Shown here: positions 31,894-40,219 of the stretch, piece by piece
Layout: each line of letters begins with the position of its first letter
Position numbering within the stretch: position 1 is the first letter of the stretch
Source: Streptomyces ambofaciens ATCC 23877
GTDB lineage: Bacteria; Actinomycetota; Actinomycetes; Streptomycetales; Streptomycetaceae
DNA length: 64,000 bases
Assembly (NCBI RefSeq): GCF_001267885.1
Contig: NZ_CP012382.1
Coordinates: forward strand, 5,443,001 to 5,507,000
Direction: 5' to 3'
Position numbers and translations under genes: made by a program
The notes under the pieces: model-generated
Seen by the model: only the letters and a program-made list of their open reading frames with translations
What the model was told of the DNA's origin: nothing
The model's database searches: none

Positions 31894-33983
31894 TGGGCGG
31901 ACGCCTTCTCGCTGGGGGACTGCTGGGCCTGGATCGCCGTGATGGCGACGGTGTTCACGATGTCCTGGACGAGCGCGCCCCGGGACAGGTCGTTGACCGG
32001 CTTGCGCAGGCCCTGGAGGACCGGGCCCACGGCGATGGCGCCGGCCGAGCGCTGCACGGCCTTGTACGTGTTGTTGCCGGTGTTCAGGTCGGGGAAGATC
32101 AGCACGCTGGCCTGTCCGGCGACCTCCGAGCCCGGCAGCTTGGTCGCGGCGACCGACGGCTCCACGGCGGCGTCGTACTGGATCGGTCCCTCGACGCGCA
32201 GGTCGGGCCGGCTCGCGCGGACGAGCTCCGTCGCCTCGCGCACCTTGTCGACGTCCGCGCCGGAACCGGACGTGCCGGTCGAGTACGACAGCATCGCGAT
32301 CCGCGGGTCCACCCCGAACCGCGCCGCCGTGGCCGCCGACTGCGTGGCGATGTCGGCGAGCTGCTCGGCGTTCGGGTCCGGGTTGACCGCGCAGTCGCCG
32401 TAGACCAGGACCTTGTCGGCCAGGCACATGAAGAAGACGGACGAGACGATCGAGGCGTCCGGCTTGGTCTTGATGATCTCGAAGGCCGGACGGATGGTCG
32501 CCGCCGTCGAGTGCACCGATCCCGACACCATGCCGTCGGCGAAGCCCTCCTGCACCATCAGCGTGCCGAAGTAGTTCACGTCGGAGACCACGTCGTACGC
32601 CAGCTCCACGGTCACGCCCTTGTGGGCGCGCAGGGCGGCGTACTTCTCGGCGAAGGAGTCCCGCAGCTCCGAGACGGCGGGGTCGATCAGCTGGGCGCCC
32701 TCGAGGTCGATGCCCAGGTCGGCGGCCTTCTTGCGGATCTGCTCGACCGGGCCCAGCAGCGTCAGGTCGCACACGCCCCGGCGCAGCAGCACCTCCGCCG
32801 CGTGCAGCACCCGCTCCTCGGTGCCCTCGGGCAGGACGACCCGGCGCAGGTCGGAGCGGGCCTGTTCCAGCAGCTTGTGCTCGAACATCATCGGCGTGAC
32901 GCGGTCGCTGCTGGGGGCGGAGACCCGCTTGCTCAGCTCGGCGGTGTCGACGTACCGCTCGAAGAGGCCGAGGGCGGTCTCCGCCTTGCGCGGGGTGGCC
33001 GCGTTGAGCTTGCCCTCCAGGGAGAAGAGCTGCTCGGCGGTGGGGAAGCTGTTGCCGGTCACCGAGAGGACCGGTGTGCCGGGAGCGAGGCGCGCGGCGA
33101 GGGTGAGGATGCCCTCGCCGGGGACCTCGTTCAGGGTCAGCAGGACAGCGGCTATCGGCGGGGTGCCGGCGCTGTGCGCGGCGAGCGTGCCGATCACCAG
33201 GTCGGCCCGGTCGCCCGGGGTGATGACCAGACAGCCCGGGGTGAGGGCGCTCAGCAGGTTGGGCAGCATGGCACCGCCGAACACGAAGTCCAGCGCGTCG
33301 CGGGCGAGCCCCGAGTCGTCGCCGAGGACCACCCTGGCGCCGAGGGCGTGGGCGATCTGCGAGACGGTGGGCGCGGACAGGGCGGGCTCGTCCGGCACCA
33401 CCCAGCACGGCACCGGCAGCCGGCCCGCGAGCCGCTCGGCGATCTCGTCCCGCTCCTCGCGGGCCACCCGGTTGGTCACCATCGCCAGGACGTCGCAGCC
33501 CAGGCTGTCGTAGGCGCGGAAGGCGTTCACGGTCTCGGCGAGCACCGACTCGGCGGCCTGCTTGCGTCCGCCCACCACCGGGATCACCGAGGCGCCGAAC
33601 TCGTTGGCGAGGCGGGCGTTGAGCGACAGCTCGTCCGGGAACTGGGTGTCGGCGTAGTCGGTGCCGAGGACGAGGACCACGTCGTAGTCGCGGGCGACCA
33701 GCAGGAACCGGTCGACCAGCGCGGACACCAGCTCGTCCGTGCCCTGCTCGGCCTGGAGCGCGGAGGCCTCCTGGTAGTCCATGCCGTAGACGGTCGAGGA
33801 GTCCTGCGTGAGCCGGTAACGGGAGCGCAGCAGCTCGAAGAGCCGGTCGGGCCCGTCGTGGACCAGGGGCCGGAAGACGCCGACCCGGTCGACCTGCCGG
33901 GTCAGGAGTTCCATGACCCCCAGTTCGACGACCTGGCGGCCGTCGCCGCGGTCGATACCGGTCACGTACACGCTGCGCGTCAC
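31890..33983 (-). CDS. pta: Phosphate acetyltransferase (long, DRTGG-type)
   Basis: The 697-residue protein has the long enterobacterial layout: N-terminal P-loop-like region (residues 1-~200, VYVTGIDRGDGRQVVELG), a DRTGG domain in the middle (about 215-330), and the C-terminal PTA_PTB catalytic domain (from about 375: MFEHKLLEQARSDLRRVVLPEGTEERVL split over the start). It converts acetyl-CoA and phosphate to acetyl phosphate and CoA. GTG 33983 has CGGAGA at good spacing. The P-loop is degenerate (Thr-Gly-Ile-Asp-Arg instead of GxxxxGK[ST]). Confidence 0.95.
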   Translation of the reverse strand: MTRSVYVTGIDRGDGRQVVELGVMELLTRQVDRVGVFRPLVHDGPDRLFELLRSRYRLTQDSSTVYGMDYQEASALQAEQGTDELVSALVDRFLLVARDYDVVLVLGTDYADTQFPDELSLNARLANEFGASVIPVVGGRKQAAESVLAETVNAFRAYDSLGCDVLAMVTNRVAREERDEIAERLAGRLPVPCWVVPDEPALSAPTVSQIAHALGARVVLGDDSGLARDALDFVFGGAMLPNLLSALTPGCLVITPGDRADLVIGTLAAHSAGTPPIAAVLLTLNEVPGEGILTLAARLAPGTPVLSVTGNSFPTAEQLFSLEGKLNAATPRKAETALGLFERYVDTAELSKRVSAPSSDRVTPMMFEHKLLEQARSDLRRVVLPEGTEERVLHAAEVLLRRGVCDLTLLGPVEQIRKKAADLGIDLEGAQLIDPAVSELRDSFAEKYAALRAHKGVTVELAYDVVSDVNYFGTLMVQEGFADGMVSGSVHSTAATIRPAFEIIKTKPDASIVSSVFFMCLADKVLVYGDCAVNPDPNAEQLADIATQSAATAARFGVDPRIAMLSYSTGTSGSGADVDKVREATELVRASRPDLRVEGPIQYDAAVEPSVAATKLPGSEVAGQASVLIFPDLNTGNNTYKAVQRSAGAIAVGPVLQGLRKPVNDLSRGALVQDIVNTVAITAIQAQQSPSEKASAQ

Positions 33984-34069
33984 GCGTGCTCTCCGTTTCG
34001 TCTGTGGCGGCTGGTTCGTCCGGTGGCGGCCGGTGCACAAAAATCGCCCGCCGGGGTGAGCGGACCCTC

Positions 34070-34098
34070 TTGACAATACCTCCGGCGATGGATAAGGC
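34070..34098 (+). promoter_or_regulatory. Probable pfkA promoter
   Basis: TTGACA (34070-34075) is a perfect -35. After 17 bases comes TAAGGC (34093-34098) as a modest -10. The transcript would have a leader of about 140 bases before pfkA, including the 20-base tandem repeats. Confidence 0.5.
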
Positions 34099-34130
34099 GC
34101 CCGTCAGTGTCCGGCGACGCCCGGCCGTGG

Positions 34131-34180
34131 GCCCGCCGGGGTTCGGCAGTGCCCGCCGGGGTTCGGCAGTGCCCGCCGGG
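34131..34180. repeat. 20-base tandem repeat upstream of pfkA
   Basis: The unit GCCCGCCGGGGTTCGGCAGT occurs twice (34131-34150, 34151-34170) and is followed by half a third copy to 34180. The copies are identical. It lies in the predicted pfkA leader and could vary in copy number by slippage. Confidence 0.8.
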
Positions 34181-34244
34181 GGTCCGGTCGTGAAACAATT
34201 GGATCGGCTCACCGGTGTCAACAGCGAGCAGGAGACACAGCACG

Positions 34245-35270
34245 ATGCGTATCGGAGTTCTCACCGCAGGCGGCGACTGCCCCGGCCTGAACGCAGTGAT
34301 CCGGTCGGTCGTGCACCGAGCGGTCGACAACTACGGCGACGAGGTCATCGGCTTCGAGGACGGCTACGCGGGCCTCCTGGACGGCCGCTACCGCAGCCTC
34401 GACCTGAACGCCGTCAGCGGCATCCTGGCCCGCGGCGGCACCATCCTGGGCTCCTCCCGGCTGGAGCGCGACCGGCTCCGCGAGGCCTGCGAGAACGCCG
34501 GTGACATGATCCAGAGCTTCGGCATCGACGCGCTGATCCCGATCGGCGGCGAGGGCACCCTGACGGCCGCCCGGATGCTGTCCGACGCGGGCCTGCCGGT
34601 GGTCGGTGTGCCGAAGACCATCGACAACGACATCTCCTCCACGGACCGCACCTTCGGCTTCGACACCGCCGTGGGGGTGGCCACGGAGGCGATGGACCGC
34701 CTGAAGACCACCGCCGAGTCCCACCAGCGCGTGATGGTCGTCGAGGTCATGGGCCGGCACGCCGGCTGGATCGCCCTGGAGTCCGGCATGGCCGCGGGCG
34801 CCCACGGGATCTGCCTGCCCGAGCGCCCCTTCGACCCCGCCGACCTGGTCAAGATGGTCGAGGAGCGGTTCGCCCGCGGCAAGAAGTTCGCCGTCGTGTG
34901 CGTCGCCGAGGGCGCCCACCCCGTCGACGGCTCCATGGACTACGGCAAGGGCGCGATCGACAAGTTCGGCCACGAGCGCTTCCAGGGCATCGGCACGGCG
35001 CTGGCGTACGAGCTGGAGCGCCGGCTCGGCAAGGAGGCCAAGCCGGTCATCCTCGGGCACGTCCAGCGCGGTGGCGTGCCGACCGCCTACGACCGGGTGC
35101 TCGCCACCCGCTTCGGCTGGCACGCGGTGGAGGCGGCGCACCAGGGCGAGTTCGGCCGCATGACCGCGCTGCGCGGCACGGACGTCGTCATGGTGCCCCT
35201 GGCGGAGGCCGTGACCGAGCTGAAGACGGTGCCGAAGGACCGGATGGACGAGGCGGAGTCGGTCTTCTAG
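34245..35270 (+). CDS. pfkA: 6-phosphofructokinase
   Basis: The 341-residue enzyme has MRIGVLTAGGDCPGLNAVIR, IGGEGTLTAARML, VPKTIDNDI, MGRHAGWIALESG and GHVQRGG. The Gly in GGEGT favours ATP over pyrophosphate as donor; the following PKTIDND lysine is the pattern of the mixed clade that includes actinobacterial ATP-PFKs. Length equals the S. coelicolor enzyme as I recall it. It commits fructose 6-phosphate to glycolysis. It is divergent from pta, so upper and lower glycolysis plus acetate overflow meet at one intergenic region. Confidence 0.95.
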   Translation: MRIGVLTAGGDCPGLNAVIRSVVHRAVDNYGDEVIGFEDGYAGLLDGRYRSLDLNAVSGILARGGTILGSSRLERDRLREACENAGDMIQSFGIDALIPIGGEGTLTAARMLSDAGLPVVGVPKTIDNDISSTDRTFGFDTAVGVATEAMDRLKTTAESHQRVMVVEVMGRHAGWIALESGMAAGAHGICLPERPFDPADLVKMVEERFARGKKFAVVCVAEGAHPVDGSMDYGKGAIDKFGHERFQGIGTALAYELERRLGKEAKPVILGHVQRGGVPTAYDRVLATRFGWHAVEAAHQGEFGRMTALRGTDVVMVPLAEAVTELKTVPKDRMDEAESVF

Positions 35271-35284
35271 ACGCGGGCGTGGAC

Positions 35285-35342
35285 GCACGGGCGGACACGG
35301 GGGCGGGCGCACGGGCGGACACGGGGGCGGGCGCACGGGCGG
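35285..35342. repeat. 24-base tandem repeat between pfkA and the HTH gene
   Basis: The 24-base unit starting GCACGGGCGGACACGGGGGC occurs at 35285-35308 and 35309-35332, with ten bases of a third copy to 35342. It fills the gap between two convergent genes. Confidence 0.8.
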
Positions 35343-35343
35343 C

Positions 35344-36057
35344 CTACGGGTGCTTCTCGACGGCCGCCCAGAAGTGCTCCACGATCCGGTCGAGGAAGTC
35401 GCGTCCGGCCGCGCTGGAGTCACCGCTGCCGCCGCCCCAGCTGAGGGTGGCGGCCATGTGCCCCTGGTAGTCCTGGTGCAGTACCTGGAGGACGTTCTCC
35501 AGCACGCGCCGGTCCAGCGGCGCCACCTTGGCGACCGGCCGGACATAGGCCTGCCAGCGGGTCGACACGGCGCTCGACAGCAGCTCGGCGAGCTTCTCCT
35601 CGCGCCCCGTGACGGCCACGAAGTCGGGGAGCGCGAGGCCGAGCACGTCGGCGAGCGCGGCGGACTGCCGGTCGGAGCCGCGCCAGTCGTCCGTCTCCTC
35701 CATCCGCAGGTAGGCGGGGAGCGCGACACTCACCGCGCGCGCCACGTCCTCCGGCGCCACACCGCGGGCGATGCGGTGTTCCCGCAGGGTCTGCGGGCGG
35801 CCGATCAGATCGCCGGGCGAGCACCAGAGCACCCCCGCGAGGGCGGTGAGCTCGGGGGCCGCGGGGGCGGCGGCCCCCCGCTCCCAGGCGACGACGAGGT
35901 CCGGGGTGACGTACGGCAGCCCGTACGACACCCGCATGCCGTGGGCGACGTGCTCGGGCCCCATGTTGAGGGCGGCGCGGAGCCGGCGGGCGGCGAGGGC
36001 GTTGAACGGGGGACCCGACTGGTTCGGGTGAGGTGAGGGTCGGCGCACGGCCCACAC
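35344..36057 (-). CDS. Helix-turn-helix (XRE-like) regulator
   Basis: The 237-residue protein has two helix-turn-helix-like segments: LRAALNMGPEHVAHGMR...VVAWERG (residues 27-58) and LREHRIARGVAPEDVARAVS (about 92-111). The remainder is helical and lacks a recognised ligand domain. It resembles Streptomyces DNA-binding proteins of unknown target. GTG 36057 is used; GTG 36048 is an alternative. The candidate promoter TTGCAC (36131-36126, minus) to TACGTA (about 36104) lies just upstream. Confidence 0.82.
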   Translation of the reverse strand: MWAVRRPSPHPNQSGPPFNALAARRLRAALNMGPEHVAHGMRVSYGLPYVTPDLVVAWERGAAAPAAPELTALAGVLWCSPGDLIGRPQTLREHRIARGVAPEDVARAVSVALPAYLRMEETDDWRGSDRQSAALADVLGLALPDFVAVTGREEKLAELLSSAVSTRWQAYVRPVAKVAPLDRRVLENVLQVLHQDYQGHMAATLSWGGGSGDSSAAGRDFLDRIVEHFWAAVEKHP

Positions 36058-36201
36058 CGTAGGGGGCCGGGGAGGGATTGACTACGGGCTGTTCGGCCAG
36101 CGATACGTATTGTAGGAACCTACGGGTGCAATCCGGGCGTAGTGCGGATGTTCGGGGTCCCCCAGAACCCGTCCGGCCTCCGCGGCCCCGACCCGCCCGG
36201 C

Positions 36202-37041
36202 TCACCCCTTGACCGCCCCGCCCAGCGCGAACCCCCCGCCCAGTCGCCGGGAGATCAGCACGTACAGCAGGACGACCGGCGTCGAGTAGACGATCGAGAA
36301 CGCCGCCAGCTGCCCGTACGCCACCATGCCCCGGTTGCCGAAGAAGTCGTTGATGCTCACCGAGGCCGGCATCTGGTCCGGGGTGAGCAGCAGCATGAAC
36401 GGGACGAAGAAGTTCCCCCACATCATCACGAACGAGAACACCGTGACCACCGCCACCCCCGGCCCCATCAGCGGCAGCACGATCCGCAGCAGCGACTGGA
36501 ACGACGACGCCCCGTCCGTCCACGCGGCCTCCTCCAGTTCCTTCGGCACCCCGTCCATGAAGTTCTTCATGAGCCAGATCGCGAAGGGCAACTGTGAGGC
36601 GGCGAAGAAGAAGACCGTCCCCTGCATGGTGTCGATCAGGTTCACCCGCACGAACAGCGCATAGACCGGCACCATGATCGCCGTGATGGGGAGGCTGGTC
36701 GCGAACAGGACGGTGAGCAGGAACGGCCGGTTCAGCCGCGACCGGAAGCGGGACAGCGGGTACGCCGCCAGCGCCGCGCACACCACCGTCAGCAGCGTCG
36801 CGCCGCCGCACAGGATCAGGCTGTTGAGCAGCGGCGTGAAGGTGATCTCCGGGGTGAGGATCGCGTCGAAGTGCTCCAGCGTGACCCCGTCGGGGACCTT
36901 GACCCGCAGACTCGCGTGCGGGTCGAGGGCGGAGAGCACCACCCAGGCCAGCGGCAGCACGAAGGCCGCGGCGACCACCAGCAGCCCGGCGTCGGCGGCC
37001 GTACGGCGCCGGTCGCGCCGGGAGGCGGGCGAGGTTGCCAT
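36202..37041 (-). CDS. Sugar ABC transporter permease (MalG type)
   Basis: The 279-residue protein has six transmembrane segments and the MalG-type EAA loop ELEEAAWTDGASSFQSLLRIVLP. It forms the inner-membrane channel with the MalF-like permease encoded immediately upstream (one base between genes) and accepts sugar from the lipoprotein encoded at 37993-39369. No ATPase gene is present; in Streptomyces the shared ATPase MsiK usually energises such importers (family knowledge). Confidence 0.94.
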   Translation of the reverse strand: MATSPASRRDRRRTAADAGLLVVAAAFVLPLAWVVLSALDPHASLRVKVPDGVTLEHFDAILTPEITFTPLLNSLILCGGATLLTVVCAALAAYPLSRFRSRLNRPFLLTVLFATSLPITAIMVPVYALFVRVNLIDTMQGTVFFFAASQLPFAIWLMKNFMDGVPKELEEAAWTDGASSFQSLLRIVLPLMGPGVAVVTVFSFVMMWGNFFVPFMLLLTPDQMPASVSINDFFGNRGMVAYGQLAAFSIVYSTPVVLLYVLISRRLGGGFALGGAVKG

Positions 37042-37042
37042 G

Positions 37043-37996
37043 TCAGACCTCCGTCCGCAGCAGGCGCAGGTACACGACCGAGAACAGGGAGCCGATCAGC
37101 AACAGCAGCAGCGCCACCGCCGTGCCGTACCCGATCAGGCTGTTCTGGAAGGCCTGCTCGTACATGAACAGCGGCAGCGTCTGGCTCTTGCCGCTCGGGC
37201 CCCCGCGGGTCATCACCCAGATCAGCCCGAACACGGAGAGGGTCTGGAGGGTGTTCAGCATCAGGTTGGTGCCGATGGAGCGGCGGATCATCGGCAGCGT
37301 GATGTGCCACATCCGGCGCCAGCCGCTCGCCCCGTCCACCTCGGCGGCCTCGGTGATCTCCTTGGGGATCTCGTTCAGCGCGGCCGAGTACACCAGCATC
37401 GAGAAGGCCGTGCCCCGCCACACGTTGGCGAACGACACCGCCAGGATCGGCAGCGTGAACAGCCAGTTCTGGGAGGGCAGATGGAGCCAGTCGAGCACGG
37501 CGTTGAGGGTGCCCTCGCGGCGGAAGAAGGCGTAGAGCAGGAAGCCCGCCACCACCTCCGGCAGCACCCAGGCCGTGACGACGATGCCGCCGGTGAGCGT
37601 GCGCACCGGCTTCGAGGCCCGCCGCATCAGCGCGGCCAGCGCCAGCCCCAGGGTGTTCTGCCCGATCAGCGACGACAGCACCGTGAACACCAGGGTCAGC
37701 CATACGGCGTTGAGGAACGCCTCGTCCCGGAAGGCCCGCCGGAAGTTCTCCAGGCCCACGAAGGACTCCTCGGCCTGCCCGGTGAGCTGGAGGTCGGTGA
37801 AGGCGATGACGACGCAGTACGCGATCGGACCGGCGAGGAAGAGCAGCAGCAGGACGACGGCGGGGGAGACGGGCAGCGCGCGCAGCAGGGAGCGGCGCAC
37901 GGTGCCCGTCGCCGGCCGGGACGGGGGAGCGGCGGGCGGGGCCGACGGTGCCTTGCGGAGCTCCGGGCCCGTGTGCGGCGGCGTGGCCGCGGTCAC
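37043..37996 (-). CDS. Sugar ABC transporter permease (MalF type)
   Basis: The 317-residue permease has six transmembrane segments, a Pro/Ala-rich cytoplasmic N-terminus (residues 1-38), and the EAA loop EITEAAEVDGASGWRRMWHITLP. Start GTG 37996 overlaps the stop of the binding-protein gene (GTGA), giving tight coupling. A longer frame to 38479 is a shadow of the binding-protein gene. Confidence 0.94.
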   Translation of the reverse strand: MTAATPPHTGPELRKAPSAPPAAPPSRPATGTVRRSLLRALPVSPAVVLLLLFLAGPIAYCVVIAFTDLQLTGQAEESFVGLENFRRAFRDEAFLNAVWLTLVFTVLSSLIGQNTLGLALAALMRRASKPVRTLTGGIVVTAWVLPEVVAGFLLYAFFRREGTLNAVLDWLHLPSQNWLFTLPILAVSFANVWRGTAFSMLVYSAALNEIPKEITEAAEVDGASGWRRMWHITLPMIRRSIGTNLMLNTLQTLSVFGLIWVMTRGGPSGKSQTLPLFMYEQAFQNSLIGYGTAVALLLLLIGSLFSVVYLRLLRTEV

Positions 37997-39369
37997 TTGC
38001 GGACCACCTGGTTGTCGGTGGCCTCCTTGAGCGCCTCGTCGTAGCCGCGGGCCGCCTCCTCGACCGACAGGTCCCCCGTCGTCACGCCCTCCATCGCCTC
38101 CTGGATGGCGACGGAGACCTTCGGGTACGCCGGGTAGGCGGGCCGGTAGTGGGTGCTCTCGACGAGGTCGGTGAAGAACTCGATGCCGGGCTGGGCGTCG
38201 ACGTAGGCCGGGTCCTGCGCCACGTCCTCGCGGACCGCGATGCCGGAGTTGGCGACGTACCACTTCTGGGCGTTGGCCTTGGTCTGCATCGTCTTGATGA
38301 ACTCGAAGGCCAGGTCGGGGTTGCCCGCCTTGGCCGGGATCGACCAGGTCCAGCCGCCCGACATGCTCACCCGGCCGGGCGCCTGGCCGTTCTGGGTCGG
38401 CATCGCGGCCAGCCCCAGCTCCTTCGACCACTCGGGCCACTCGTGCCCGCTGCCCTCCAGCCAGTCCTGCGGCAGCCACGAACCGTCCAGGGCGATGCCG
38501 AGCTTGCCCTGCGGAAGCAGTTCACCGCGGACCTTGGTGCCGAAGTTGGGGTCGAGCGCGTCGGAGACCTCCGGGCCGAGCTTCTCCTCGTAGACCGTCT
38601 CGACGAAGGCGAGGGAGTCCTCGAAGCCCTGTCCCGCCGCGATCCACTTCTTGCTGCTCCTGTCGTACAGCGGGTCCGTGGAGCCGTCGTTCGTGCCGTA
38701 CAGCAGCATCTGGAAGCCCTGCATGGTGGCGGCCTCGCCGGCCGGCTTGCCCGTGTACACGTTGAGCGGTGTGACGCCGGGGACCTTCTCCTTGATGGTG
38801 CGGGCCGCCGCCAGCACGTCGTCCCAGGTCTTCGGCTGCCAGTCGGCGGGCAGCCCGGCCTCGGCGAAGACGTCCTTGCTGAACCACAGGCCGCGCGTGT
38901 CGGTGCCGTCCGGGACGCCGTACGTCCTGCCGTCCTCGCCCTTGGCCGCCGCCTTCGCCGTGTCGATGAACCGGTCCCAGTCCTTCCACTCGGCCAGGTA
39001 GGGGTCGAGGGGCTTCAAGTACCCGCTGGTGATGTCGGAGTTGATGAGGAAGGTGTCCTCGTAGACCAGGTCCGGCGCGGTCTTGGGGGAGCGGAGCATC
39101 TGCTGGAGCTTGGTGTAGTACTCCGAGTCCGGGGCCTTGATGGGGACGAGTTCGACCTTCTTGCCCGGGTGGGCCTTCTCGAACTGCTTCTTGATGTCGC
39201 CGAGGTACGTGTCCATCACCTTGATGGAGTTGTCCGTGGACTGCTTGAAGGAGACCTTCACCGTGTCCGGATCGTCGCCGGATCCGCTGCCGCAGGCGGC
39301 GAGGGAGGTGGAGGCGAGGGCGGTGAGGGTGAAGAGGGCGGTGAACCGGACGGTGGGACGCACGGGCAT
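37993..39369 (-). CDS. Sugar-binding lipoprotein of ABC importer
   Basis: The 458-residue protein has a lipoprotein signal with lipobox LAAC (Cys at about residue 26), then a family-1 solute-binding fold (GRTYGVPDGTDTRGLWFSKDVF split around residue 143-165; YKLQQ-like and SGGWTWSIPAKA segments). It captures an oligosaccharide or sugar outside the membrane. ATG 39369 follows AGGAGG. The promoter region carries TTGACC-17-TTACGT with a TGGTCTAG operator half in the spacer, suggesting GntR/LacI-type control. Confidence 0.94.
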   Translation of the reverse strand: MPVRPTVRFTALFTLTALASTSLAACGSGSGDDPDTVKVSFKQSTDNSIKVMDTYLGDIKKQFEKAHPGKKVELVPIKAPDSEYYTKLQQMLRSPKTAPDLVYEDTFLINSDITSGYLKPLDPYLAEWKDWDRFIDTAKAAAKGEDGRTYGVPDGTDTRGLWFSKDVFAEAGLPADWQPKTWDDVLAAARTIKEKVPGVTPLNVYTGKPAGEAATMQGFQMLLYGTNDGSTDPLYDRSSKKWIAAGQGFEDSLAFVETVYEEKLGPEVSDALDPNFGTKVRGELLPQGKLGIALDGSWLPQDWLEGSGHEWPEWSKELGLAAMPTQNGQAPGRVSMSGGWTWSIPAKAGNPDLAFEFIKTMQTKANAQKWYVANSGIAVREDVAQDPAYVDAQPGIEFFTDLVESTHYRPAYPAYPKVSVAIQEAMEGVTTGDLSVEEAARGYDEALKEATDNQVVRK

Positions 39370-39417
39370 GACCTCCTACGGGCGCACGACGCTGTGGCCG
39401 GGACGGCTGCTCGGCGA

Positions 39418-39446
39418 ACGTAAGAGGAGTGGTCTAGTCAGGTCAA
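39418..39446 (-). promoter_or_regulatory. Promoter of the sugar importer with TGGTCTAG element
   Basis: On the minus strand TTGACC (39446-39441) is followed after 17 bases by TTACGT (39423-39418). The plus-strand segment AGTGGTCTAGTCAGGT (39428-39443) lies across the spacer. Its first ten bases match the DasR-responsive element half-site ACTGGTCTAG at nine of ten positions, but the second half is poor. Confidence 0.5.
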
Positions 39447-39471
39447 TGCGTGTGCGGTGGACAACTCGTGT

Positions 39472-40170
39472 TCATCGGCCCCGTTCGGCCTCGCTGACCC
39501 ACCGGTACACCAACTCCGGCCGGCCCACCTGCCCGTAGAGCGGGCTGCGCCCCGCCCGTCCCGCGTCCACCAGGTGCTCCAGGTAGCGCCGGGCGGTGAT
39601 CCGCGAGATGCCCACGGACTCGGCGACCCCGGCGGCCGTGAGGCCCTCCGCCGCCGCCCGCAGCACACCGGTCACCCGCTCCAGCGTCGGCCCGCTCAGC
39701 CCTTTCGGCAGGGCCGCCGGGCCCGGAGCCCGCAGCGTGGCCAGCGCCCGGTCCACCTCGTCCTGGCCGCTGGCCTCCCCGGCGGCATTGCGGAACTCGG
39801 CGTACCGCACCAGCCGGTCCCGCAGCGTGGCGAAGGTGAACGGCTTCAGCACGTACTGGACGACGCCCAGCGACACGCCCTCCCGCACGACCGCCAGGTC
39901 CCGCGCCGACGTCACCGCTATCACGTCGGTGTGATGCCCCGCCGCCCGCAGCGAACGGGCCAGCTGCAACCCGTGCACGTCCGGCAGGTGCAGGTCGAGC
40001 AGGAGCAGGTCCACCGGAGTGCGGTCCAGCATGCGCCGTGCCTCGGCCCCCGTGTGGGCCCGGCCCACGGCCGTGAACCCCGGCACCCGGCCGACGTACA
40101 GCACGTGCGCGTCGGCGGCGACGGGGTCGTCCTCGACGACCAGGACGCGGATGGGCTCCGGGGCGCTCAC
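39472..40170 (-). CDS. CitB/DcuR-type response regulator
   Basis: The 232-residue protein has a receiver domain (VLVVEDDPVAADAH; phospho-Asp in LLLLDLHLPD; Lys in LKPF) and a C-terminal winged helix-turn-helix (VAESVGISRITARRYLEHL). It is the partner of the kinase encoded 49 bases upstream. Such pairs sense C4-dicarboxylates or citrate and activate uptake genes; here the divergent symporter gene at 42048 is the obvious target. Confidence 0.93.
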   Translation of the reverse strand: MSAPEPIRVLVVEDDPVAADAHVLYVGRVPGFTAVGRAHTGAEARRMLDRTPVDLLLLDLHLPDVHGLQLARSLRAAGHHTDVIAVTSARDLAVVREGVSLGVVQYVLKPFTFATLRDRLVRYAEFRNAAGEASGQDEVDRALATLRAPGPAALPKGLSGPTLERVTGVLRAAAEGLTAAGVAESVGISRITARRYLEHLVDAGRAGRSPLYGQVGRPELVYRWVSEAERGR

Positions 40171-40219
40171 CGGACCGCGCTCCGGAAGGGGTGCCCGGCG
40201 CGCGGGGACCGGCCGCGGA

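Noticed and set aside
31894..34221. Upstream extension of the acetate kinase frame to 1180 codons
   Set aside because: It is an out-of-frame shadow of pta; the real start is GTG 31893 at the GTGA junction.
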